This document shows, piece by piece, positions 1 through 6,020 of a DNA stretch of 6,020 nucleotides; position 1 is the stretch's first letter, and every line of letters starts with the position of its first letter. The notes beneath the pieces were generated by a model. The model saw only the letters and a program-made list of their open reading frames with translations, ran no database searches and was not told where the DNA came from. This DNA comes from Candidatus Caccocola faecipullorum (GTDB taxonomy: Bacteria; Synergistota; Synergistia; Synergistales; Synergistaceae), in NCBI GenBank assembly GCA_018716365.1, contig DVKA01000058.1:1-6020 (forward strand), read 5' to 3'. Both the position numbers and the translations under genes were made by a program.

Positions 1-485
1 TCGAGAAGCTTGAGCTCGGCGGTGTGCGTGCCGGATTTGTCGGCGCGGCTGACGAGCTTCTGCTGCTTCTCGGCTATCGTCGCTATCGCTTCGATGACGG
101 GCTTGCCCTTGACGCCCGCGGGGTCGTTCGCAGGGCCGATGAGGACGAAGTCGTTGTACATGACCTTGCGGCGGTCTACGCCGTAGCCCTCGGCCTCGAA
201 CTTGTCTTCCTGCGACGGAGCGTGGGTCAGCACGACGTCGACGTCGCCGTTGCGTCCGAACTCAAGAGCCTTGCCCGTTCCGACCGCGACCCACTGCACG
301 TCGATGCCGGTGTCCTTGAGGCAGATCGGCGCGAGATAGTCGAGCAGTCCGGTGTCGTCGGTGCTCGTCGTCGTAGCCATACGGAGTACGGGCGCCTTGT
401 CGGCCGCGCCTGCGAGCGAAGCGAACGCCAGCACGCAGACTGCGAGCAGCAGCGCGATTAAAGAACCTTTTTTGTTGATACGCAT
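1..485 (-). CDS. tupA: Tungstate ABC transporter substrate-binding protein TupA (partial, C-terminus beyond window)
   Basis: This is an extracytoplasmic solute-binding protein that captures tungstate for an ABC importer (TupABC family). The ATG at 485-483 opens a frame that stays open to the window edge, giving 161 residues of an expected total near 270. A type I signal peptide is visible: MRINKK n-region, a hydrophobic stretch at about residues 9-23, and an A-G-A site before ADK near residue 28. The mature protein begins with MATTTSTDDTGLLDYLAP, followed by VQWVAVGTGKALEFGRNGDVD, VMYNDFVLIGP and SRADKSGTH, all hallmarks of TupA. The A-T-T-T-S-T and G-T-G-K segments are the oxyanion-contacting regions in this family. 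Cys17 lies mid-hydrophobic segment without a good lipobox, so a lipoprotein is unlikely. AGGAGG (501-496) lies 10 nt before the start. The long structured leader suggests metal- or cofactor-responsive control. Molybdate specificity cannot be excluded from sequence alone; tungstate is favoured by the motif set. Confidence 0.9.
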   Translation of the reverse strand, partial: MRINKKGSLIALLLAVCVLAFASLAGAADKAPVLRMATTTSTDDTGLLDYLAPICLKDTGIDVQWVAVGTGKALEFGRNGDVDVVLTHAPSQEDKFEAEGYGVDRRKVMYNDFVLIGPANDPAGVKGKPVIEAIATIAEKQQKLVSRADKSGTHTAELKLL

Positions 486-493
486 GGGATAAA

Positions 494-502
494 CCCCTCC
501 TC
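494..502 (-). promoter_or_regulatory. tupA Shine-Dalgarno with a matching anti-SD upstream
   Basis: Read on the minus strand this is GAGGAGGGG, a strong ribosome binding site in front of the ATG at 485. Its GGAGGG (500-495) is exactly complementary to CCCTCC at 558-553 in the same leader, so the site can be masked by pairing. That other segment is also part of a competing helix (see the leader entry), which is the usual arrangement for translational switching. Confidence 0.7.
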
Positions 503-540
503 GTGAGATTTATGCTGCGTTTACAGCCTTTATGTACCGT

Positions 541-678
541 CACGGAAAGAAGGGAGGGCCCGTAAACTCTGGCCCGCGGTCCATAGTCCCCTTTCCGCAA
601 TGGGAGACGGCGACGTTTCCATCGCCGCCCTGACGTCCGGCGCTCATGGCGCGAGCTTTAGAAGAGCCGGATTCAGGG
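541..678 (-). promoter_or_regulatory. Structured tupA leader, candidate molybdenum/tungsten-cofactor-type riboswitch
   Basis: On the minus strand the leader folds into well-matched helices. CCCTGA (678-673) plus TCCGGC (671-666) pair with GCCGGA (641-636) plus TCAGGG (633-628), separated by a small internal loop. Directly abutting is CGGCGATG (627-620) with CGTCGCCG (615-608), an 8-bp stem (one G-U) capped by a GAAA tetraloop. Next, CGGAAAGGGGA (597-587) pairs with TCCC (555-552) and CTTTCCG (549-543) across a TT bulge, enclosing GGGCC (575-571)/GGCCC (560-556). A GTCTCCC segment (608-602) could instead pair with GGGGAC (591-586), giving alternative states. The Moco RNA family (Regulski et al. 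class) likewise has a GNRA-capped stem followed by a CTCCC-containing segment and sits in front of molybdate/tungstate uptake genes. The family assignment is inference from this resemblance and gene context; the helices are read directly. The region also sits far enough upstream for a normal 5' UTR of about 240 nt. Confidence 0.5.
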
Positions 679-730
679 ACGCAGGCGCGCGTTTTTCAGA
701 AAAATACAAACGAGAGCGCCCGTCGCGGCT

Positions 731-761
731 ATTTTACACTATTTTGTTCATTTTGTATCAA
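731..761 (-). promoter_or_regulatory. tupA: Candidate tupA promoter
   Basis: On the minus strand TTGATA (761-756) and TAAAAT (736-731) resemble sigma-70 -35 and -10 hexamers. The spacer is 19 bp, longer than ideal; TGTAAA (738-733) gives a 17-bp spacer with a poorer -10. The region is AT-rich relative to its surroundings. Transcription would start near 724 and include the structured leader. Confidence 0.4.
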
Positions 762-785
762 TATGGGAATCAAAAAAGCATAGAA

Positions 786-819
786 CCGGAGAAGGACGTT
801 GGGGGCGTCCTTCCTCCGG
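786..819. other. Strong isolated hairpin in the divergent intergenic region
   Basis: CCGGAG (786-791) and AAGGACG (792-798) pair with CGTCCTT (806-812) and CTCCGG (814-819): 13 bp with one bulged C and a seven-base loop rich in G. On the plus strand no T-tract follows. On the minus strand a T6 run comes only about 10 nt after the stem, so it is a poor intrinsic terminator in either direction. It lies between the minus-strand terminator at 844-882 and the candidate tupA promoter. Function not recognised; it could be a backup terminator, a protein site or the remnant of a repeat. Confidence 0.5.
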
Positions 820-843
820 CGGAGAAAATTGTGTGATCTACTG

Positions 844-882
844 AAAAAAGAAAAAGACCGTCCTCTCGAGAGTACGGCCTTT
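844..882 (-). terminator. Intrinsic terminator of a minus-strand transcript
   Basis: On the minus strand AAAGGCCGT (882-874) pairs with ACGGTCTTT (861-853, one G-U), continuing after one mismatch into CTCTC/GAGAG. The stem is followed by TTTTT, C, TTTTTT (855-844). This is a textbook stem plus U-tract, much stronger on the minus than on the plus strand. No protein gene on that strand ends here, so it most likely closes the small RNA described at 844-1017. Confidence 0.75.
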
Positions 883-1017
883 GTATGCTTGATCCAGCCG
901 TTCGCCTTTCCAGAGGGAGGCCGTCTCGTTTCCGAAAGCGACCCTGTCGGCCTGAAGTCCGTAGGCTTTCACCCTTAGGCGCAGCAGGCTCGGAGAACCG
1001 TCCATATCTTAATCAGT
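844..1017 (-). ncRNA. Candidate structured small RNA, class not recognised
   Basis: A minus-strand transcript from about 1017 to the terminator at 844 would be about 170 nt. Its start segment (1002-989, GACGG then TTCTC then CGAG) can pair with CTCG and GAGGACGGTC near the 3' end (871-857), with one mismatch and one bulge. That pairing excludes the terminator hairpin. Inside, CGCCT (982-978) pairs with AGGCG (908-904) and encloses two hairpins: GCCT/AGGC (967-964 with 954-951) and AGGCCG/CGGCCT (954-949 with 924-919); these share a few bases and so compete. The result is a branched, end-closed fold. Length and end pairing recall 6S RNA; the branched core followed by a terminator equally recalls a riboswitch. 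No matching family motif was recognised and no minus-strand gene follows closely, tupA being over 350 nt further on. No convincing reading frame explains it. Confidence 0.4.
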
Positions 1018-1023
1018 GTCAAA

Positions 1024-1052
1024 ATCTTACAACGAACGCACGAAAAAGGCAA
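1024..1052 (-). promoter_or_regulatory. Candidate promoter of the minus-strand RNA
   Basis: On the minus strand TTGCCT (1052-1047) and TAAGAT (1029-1024) are separated by exactly 17 bp, each matching four of six consensus bases. Initiation would fall near 1017, just before the 5' arm of the structured RNA. It is divergent from the trkA promoter. Confidence 0.35.
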
Positions 1053-1101
1053 GCGCGCCGCGCGCCTGTAAAAGATAGGTAAAACTGCGCGCGCGCGAAA
1101 T

Positions 1102-1129
1102 TTGCAATAAACTGAAAATATCTTATACT
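1102..1129 (+). promoter_or_regulatory. trkA: Candidate promoter of the trkAH operon
   Basis: TTGCAA (1102-1107) and TATACT (1124-1129) are separated by 16 bp in an AT-rich stretch. Transcription would begin near 1136, leaving a leader of about 30 nt before the trkA start. That is too short for a cyclic-di-AMP riboswitch, a frequent controller of potassium genes, and none is seen. Confidence 0.6.
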
Positions 1130-1166
1130 GTACCGCACATATCTGCCTGAAAGGGAGAGATTGGCT

Positions 1167-2528
1167 TTGCGCATCGTAATAGTCGGAGCGGGAGAGGTCG
1201 GATACAGCGTAGCGAAAAACCTCTCGGCTGACGGTCACGACATCGTAATAGTCGAAGAAGACGAAGAGCGCGCGGCACAGGCCGAAGAGACGCTCGACGT
1301 AATGGTAGTGAACGGCAACGGCGCGCGTCCCAGCGTGCTCGCAAAGGCGGGGATAACGGGGCAGAAGTCAGGCGTCATGATGCTCATCGCCTGCACCAAC
1401 AGGGACGAGGTCAACCTCATGGCCTGCTGGATAGCGAAGCGCTCGGGCGTGCCGCACGTTATAGCGCGCGCAGTCGGCCTTGAGTTTACCGACAATGAAA
1501 GCTGGGCGAACGACCTCGGCATCGATATGCTCGTATCGCCGGAGCGTTCCGTGGCGAAGGACATAGAAGAACTTCTCGAAGTGCGCGCGGCTCTGCACAC
1601 GACGGAGATAGCGGGAGGGCGCGCCGGCATATACCTTTTCCGCGTCGCGCAGGACTCTCCCCTCTGCGGCCTTCCTTTATATGAAATACGCAAACGCAAC
1701 CCGAACATGATAATGCTCGTCGTCTGGGTCAAGAGCGGCGAAGATTCATTCGTCCCGAAGGCTTCGTACGCGCTTCAGCCCGGCGACCTCTGCTACACCA
1801 TGTGCTACCGCTCGCAGATTCTGGAGATTGAACGCCTCTTCCAGCCCGCGAAGTCGAAGCGGCTGAAACGCGTCTTCATCATCGGCGCCGGCAAGATCGG
1901 ACACCAGACTGCGGAAAGGCTGCTCGCGCATATACGCGGCATCGACCTGCGCATCGTCGACGAAGACCGCGCGAAATGCGAAAAGTTCGCGGGCGAGCTG
2001 CCGCGCGCGATGATTTTATGCGGCAACGGCGCTGACGCGGAATTCCTCAAATCCGAGGGTATAACGGACGCCGACGGCTGCGTCGCGGCGACCGAGCACG
2101 ACGAGACGAACCTAATGCTCGCGGTGCTAGCAAAGACGCTCGGCGTTTCGAAGAGCATCGCCGTAGTGCGCAACCACAACTACCTCGGCATGACGAGCCA
2201 CATACCGGTTGACGCGATAGTGAACCGCAACCAGACGCTCGCCGACGTGATAACGCGCAGCGTCCGCTACCCCGGGACCTCGAACGTCCTCACCGTCCTT
2301 GAAGAGATAAGCGCCGAGGCAGTCGAGACGACCGTCGTCTCGGGCTCGCCCGCCGACGGCAAAAAGCTGATGGAGCTGACGATGCCGGAGGGCTCGCTCA
2401 TCGGCCTGCTCGACCGCGGCGGCGAGATGCTGATACCGACGGGGCAAACGGAGCTCCAGAGCGGGGACAAGATAATAATTTTCGGCACTGCCGCCTCGAT
2501 GGAAGCGGCGCTCGCAATCTTCGGATAG
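1167..2528 (+). CDS. trkA: Trk potassium uptake system, NAD-binding regulatory subunit TrkA
   Basis: This is the peripheral cytosolic subunit that binds NAD(H) or nucleotides and gates the TrkH potassium channel. It is a tandem RCK protein. The first Rossmann half opens with RIVIVGAGEVGYSVA (glycine motif near residues 7-12) and an acidic strand end in VIVEEDEE. The second opens with RVFIIGAGKIGHQTA (near residues 238-245) and RIVDEDR. Each half is followed by a TrkA-C region (about 143-230 and 373-453). The length, 453 residues, is close to E. coli TrkA (458), so the gene looks complete. I place the start at TTG 1167 (MRIVIVGAGE): GGGAG at 1153-1157 is 9 nt away and homologues begin there. 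An in-frame TTG at 1161, two codons earlier, is only 3 nt from that site. The stop is TAG. trkH follows after 12 nt and its ribosome site overlaps this stop, so the two are co-transcribed and probably translationally coupled. Confidence 0.93.
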   Translation: MRIVIVGAGEVGYSVAKNLSADGHDIVIVEEDEERAAQAEETLDVMVVNGNGARPSVLAKAGITGQKSGVMMLIACTNRDEVNLMACWIAKRSGVPHVIARAVGLEFTDNESWANDLGIDMLVSPERSVAKDIEELLEVRAALHTTEIAGGRAGIYLFRVAQDSPLCGLPLYEIRKRNPNMIMLVVWVKSGEDSFVPKASYALQPGDLCYTMCYRSQILEIERLFQPAKSKRLKRVFIIGAGKIGHQTAERLLAHIRGIDLRIVDEDRAKCEKFAGELPRAMILCGNGADAEFLKSEGITDADGCVAATEHDETNLMLAVLAKTLGVSKSIAVVRNHNYLGMTSHIPVDAIVNRNQTLADVITRSVRYPGTSNVLTVLEEISAEAVETTVVSGSPADGKKLMELTMPEGSLIGLLDRGGEMLIPTGQTELQSGDKIIIFGTAASMEAALAIFG

Positions 2529-2540
2529 GAGAGCCCCCTC

Positions 2541-3992
2541 TTGAATTACGCGATAGTCGCCAAGTTTCTGGCAATGATAACCTTCACGGTCACGCTCTCG
2601 ATGGGCTTCCCGTTCATCTGGGCCGTGGCCGACGGCACGCGCGACATAAAGGCGTTCCTGCTCTCCGCGCTCGTCGGGGCGGTCATGTCCGCCGTCCTAG
2701 CGCTCGCAGGACGCGGCTCGAAGCACGGCGGCATGGGCGCGCGCGAAGCGATAGCCTGCGTCTCGCTCGCGTGGATAGTCGCCTCGTTCGTCGGCTGCCT
2801 GCCGTACATCTTCGACGGCACGATACCGTCGTTCACCGACGCCTATTTCGAGGCGATGTCCGGCTTCACTACGACCGGAGCATCCGTCATACGCGAGATG
2901 GAGCCCGTGCCGCGCGGCATACTGATGTGGCGCTCGACGACGCACTGGCTCGGCGGCATGGGAATCGTCGTCCTCGTCATAGCGATGCTCCCCCTGCTCG
3001 GCGGCAACATGACCTATCTCTTCAAGGCAGAGAGCCCGGGCCCGACGCTCGAAAAGGTCAGCCCGCGCATCACCGAAATGGCGACGACGTTGTGGAAGAT
3101 CTACGTCGGCATCACGATAGTAGGAATCGTTCTGCTCATGGCCGGCGACATGAATTTCTACAACGCGATAGCGCACTCATTCGCCGCCGTCTCGACCGGA
3201 GGATTCTCGACGCACACGGCGAGCGTCGCGCACTACGACTCGGCCTATCTCGACTACGTGCTGCTCTTTCTGATGTTCGCCTGCGGAGCGAACTTCACTT
3301 TGCACTTCGCGGCGCTGCGCGCGCGCACTCTGAAACCGTACAAAGAACCCGAGTTCCTTTTCTACACGGGCGTCGTCGTAATAGCTACGGCCCTCATCTG
3401 CGCGCATCTGCTCTGGACTGGCGAGTACTCCAGTTTCTGGGACGCTCTGCGCTTCAGCTCGTTCCAGGTCGTCAGCGTAATAACGACGACGGGCTTCATC
3501 ACCGCGGACTACGCACAGTGGCCCTACTTCACACAGCTCATACTGCTCGCGATCATGATGATAGGCGGCTGCGCCGGCTCGACTGCGGGCGCTATAAAAT
3601 GCGTGCGCTTCCAGATAGTCATAAAGGCGGCCTTCGGAGAGCTCAAGAAACTCGTCCACCCGAACGCCGTCGTAGTTGTGCGCCAGGGCGAAAAGGCCGT
3701 CAGCCCTCAGATGGTCTCCGCAGCCTCGTGCTTCATAGCGATCTACTTCATGATATGGGGTCTTTCTGCCATCGCGGTCAGCCTCACCGGCAACGACATA
3801 GTCACCTCAATCAGCGCCGTCTCCGCGACGCTGAGCAACGTCGGGCCGGGGCTCGCGGACGTCGGCCCCGTGGAGAACTTCGCCGACCAGGCTCCGTTCG
3901 CAAAGTGGGTCTACACATTCGACATGCTCTGCGGCAGGCTTGAAATTTACACGCTGCTCGCGCTCTTCACTCGCAGCCTGTGGCGTAAGTAG
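2541..3992 (+). CDS. trkH: Trk potassium uptake system, membrane channel subunit TrkH
   Basis: This is the inner-membrane potassium-conducting subunit, partner of TrkA. The 483-residue length equals that of typical TrkH proteins. Four membrane-pore-membrane repeats are visible, each with its selectivity-filter segment: SGFTTTGAS (near 107-115), AAVSTGGFST (near 215-224), SVITTTGFIT (near 312-321) and TLSNVGPGLA (near 430-439). The filter glycine is present in all four. GGCAGSTAGAIK (342-353), the conserved stretch after the third pore loop, and the C-terminal GRLEIYTLLALF are intact, so the protein should be functional. The start is TTG at 2541, preceded by AGGAGAG (2527-2533) with 7 nt spacing; this site overlaps the trkA stop. 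The stop is TAG. KtrB and TrkG are the alternatives; length and the tandem-RCK partner favour TrkH. Confidence 0.94.
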   Translation: MNYAIVAKFLAMITFTVTLSMGFPFIWAVADGTRDIKAFLLSALVGAVMSAVLALAGRGSKHGGMGAREAIACVSLAWIVASFVGCLPYIFDGTIPSFTDAYFEAMSGFTTTGASVIREMEPVPRGILMWRSTTHWLGGMGIVVLVIAMLPLLGGNMTYLFKAESPGPTLEKVSPRITEMATTLWKIYVGITIVGIVLLMAGDMNFYNAIAHSFAAVSTGGFSTHTASVAHYDSAYLDYVLLFLMFACGANFTLHFAALRARTLKPYKEPEFLFYTGVVVIATALICAHLLWTGEYSSFWDALRFSSFQVVSVITTTGFITADYAQWPYFTQLILLAIMMIGGCAGSTAGAIKCVRFQIVIKAAFGELKKLVHPNAVVVVRQGEKAVSPQMVSAASCFIAIYFMIWGLSAIAVSLTGNDIVTSISAVSATLSNVGPGLADVGPVENFADQAPFAKWVYTFDMLCGRLEIYTLLALFTRSLWRK

Positions 3993-4005
3993 CGCGCGCC
4001 GCGCT

Positions 4006-4058
4006 CATCTTATCCACACAGTTAATCACACTATGGATAGTGTTTCGTGGATAAGATG
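4006..4058. repeat. 12-bp inverted repeat carrying DnaA boxes
   Basis: CATCTTATCCAC (4006-4017) is a perfect inverted copy of GTGGATAAGATG (4047-4058). The left arm contains TTATCCACA (4010-4018), a perfect match to the classical DnaA box. The right arm contains the same box on the other strand with one mismatch (4054-4046, TTATCCACG). An NrdR-type palindrome lies in the loop. As a trkH terminator it is weak, since no T-tract follows. DnaA control of ribonucleotide reductase genes is established in E. coli (nrdAB); applying it here is inference. Confidence 0.65.
4028..4043 (+). promoter_or_regulatory. NrdR box 1
   Basis: ACACTATGGATAGTGT is a 16-bp palindrome (7-bp arms around GG) matching the known NrdR consensus acaCwAtATaTwGtgt except at the two central bases. 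NrdR is the ATP/dATP-sensing repressor of ribonucleotide reductase genes. It lies about 150 bp before nrdJ and is paired with box 2. Confidence 0.8.
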
Positions 4059-4074
4059 TCAATATATCTAGTGT
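4059..4074 (+). promoter_or_regulatory. NrdR box 2
   Basis: TCAATATATCTAGTGT matches 13 of 16 NrdR consensus positions, with a perfect right half. It starts 31 bp after box 1, about three helical turns. Tandem boxes spaced 31-32 bp are the known signature of NrdR operators, which supports both members. It ends 8 bp before the candidate -35 element. Confidence 0.75.
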
Positions 4075-4082
4075 CTCCAACC

Positions 4083-4110
4083 TTCTCAAAACTGAAAATT
4101 ATGATATGAT
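4083..4110 (+). promoter_or_regulatory. nrdJ: Candidate nrdJ promoter
   Basis: TTCTCA (4083-4088) and TATGAT (4105-4110) are spaced by 16 bp; an overlapping TATGAT at 4100-4105 is a second possible -10. Transcription would start near 4116-4117, immediately downstream of the tandem NrdR boxes. The leader of about 75 nt is too short for a cobalamin riboswitch and no B12 box is seen, although the enzyme uses B12. Confidence 0.5.
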
Positions 4111-4114
4111 AAAC

Positions 4115-4142
4115 GAGCCGGGCGGTCATTACGCTCCGGCTC
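4115..4142 (+). other. Hairpin at the predicted 5' end of nrdJ mRNA
   Basis: GAGCCGG (4115-4121) and GCG (4122-4124) pair with CGC (4132-4134) and CCGGCTC (4136-4142), with one bulged T and a seven-base loop. Only TTTATAAT follows, so termination would be inefficient. Its position at the predicted transcript start suggests a 5' stabilising stem or a weak attenuator. Confidence 0.5.
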
Positions 4143-4189
4143 TTTATAATAAATTATCGTCTTCAGCATAAATTTGGAGGTTCTCGATT

Positions 4190-5911
<1,722 letters not shown>

Positions 5912-5932
5912 AAAATTTAATAAGACAAACGC

Positions 5933-5965
5933 AAATGCCGCCTCTCACACGAGAGGCGGCATTTT
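5933..5965 (+). terminator. Symmetrical intrinsic terminator after nrdJ
   Basis: AAATGCCGCCTCTC (5933-5946) pairs perfectly over 14 bp with GAGAGGCGGCATTT (5951-5964) around an ACAC loop, followed by one more T. A-runs at the left base give a short T-run on the minus strand too, so it may serve both directions, fitting a convergent neighbour. It starts 21 bp after the nrdJ stop. Confidence 0.75.
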
Positions 5966-5990
5966 ACTAACTGGCAACTGACTAAAAGGT

Positions 5991-6020
5991 CTAGATGGCG
6001 TCTGTTTCTTCAATTAATTC
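5991..6020 (-). CDS. Possible C-terminal tail of a convergent gene
   Basis: Reading the minus strand from the window edge, one frame gives ELIEETDAI then TAG (5993-5991); the other two minus frames stop within nine bases. Position beyond a two-way terminator and the TAG stop fit a convergent gene, but nine residues cannot identify a family or prove coding. Confidence 0.3.
   Translation of the reverse strand, partial: ELIEETDAI

Noticed and set aside
600..836. 78-residue plus-strand frame in the tupA-trkA gap
   Set aside because: It is antisense to the structured leader and the tupA promoter, lacks a ribosome site, and has no recognisable protein features.
885..1082. 65-residue plus-strand frame
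   Set aside because: Arg/Pro-rich translation of a GC-rich structured RNA region with no ribosome site; it runs over the minus-strand ncRNA candidate.
844..1160. Cyclic-di-AMP (ydaO-type) riboswitch controlling trkAH
   Set aside because: The conserved family segments are absent on the plus strand, and the predicted trkA leader is only about 30 nt.
2771..3943. 390-residue plus-strand frame within trkH
   Set aside because: Out-of-frame shadow rich in Arg and His; TrkH pore motifs fix the true frame.
4006..4058. Replication origin
   Set aside because: Only two DnaA boxes, no AT-rich unwinding element and no dnaA/dnaN neighbourhood; a promoter-linked site explains it better.
4111..4189. Cobalamin riboswitch upstream of the B12-dependent reductase
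   Set aside because: No B12-box sequence, and the leader is far shorter than a cobalamin aptamer.

Overview
The window is GC-rich, compactly coded bacterial DNA. Isoleucine ATA codons are common, two of the starts are TTG, and every gene end visible inside the window is TAG. Tungstate uptake and a coenzyme-B12-dependent (class II) ribonucleotide reductase suggest an anaerobe. The protein style resembles Synergistota (Cloacibacillus-like), but that is an impression from composition and protein flavour and was not tested by any search.

Layout. Positions 1-485 (minus strand) hold the N-terminal 161 residues of a TupA-type tungstate-binding protein; the rest lies outside the window. Positions 486-1166 are a long divergent intergenic region with no protein gene I can support, but it is rich in RNA structure. 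It contains a multi-helix tupA leader that looks like a molybdenum/tungsten-cofactor-type riboswitch with an anti-Shine-Dalgarno segment, a candidate tupA promoter, an isolated strong hairpin, and a minus-strand structured RNA ending in a clear intrinsic terminator. A plus-strand promoter at 1102-1129 then drives trkA (1167-2528) and trkH (2541-3992). These form a tight two-gene potassium-uptake operon: cytosolic NAD-binding gate plus membrane channel subunit.

Positions 3993-4189 are the control region of the next gene. It carries two NrdR-type boxes 31 bp apart, the upstream one enclosed in a 12-bp inverted repeat that contains a perfect DnaA box. A candidate promoter and a hairpin at the predicted mRNA 5' end follow. 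This is the expected wiring for a ribonucleotide reductase gene.

The gene itself, nrdJ (4190-5911), is broken. An in-frame TAA at 5231-5233 interrupts an otherwise continuous reading frame, and the frame then ends at 5911 without the C-terminal domain usual for the family. A symmetrical terminator (5933-5965) follows, and the last 30 bases may be the tail of a convergent minus-strand gene.

The most useful points for follow-up are the intact dual (NrdR plus DnaA) control region in front of a disrupted nrdJ, the switch-like tupA leader, and the unassigned minus-strand RNA. No mobile element, CRISPR array, tRNA or rRNA was seen.
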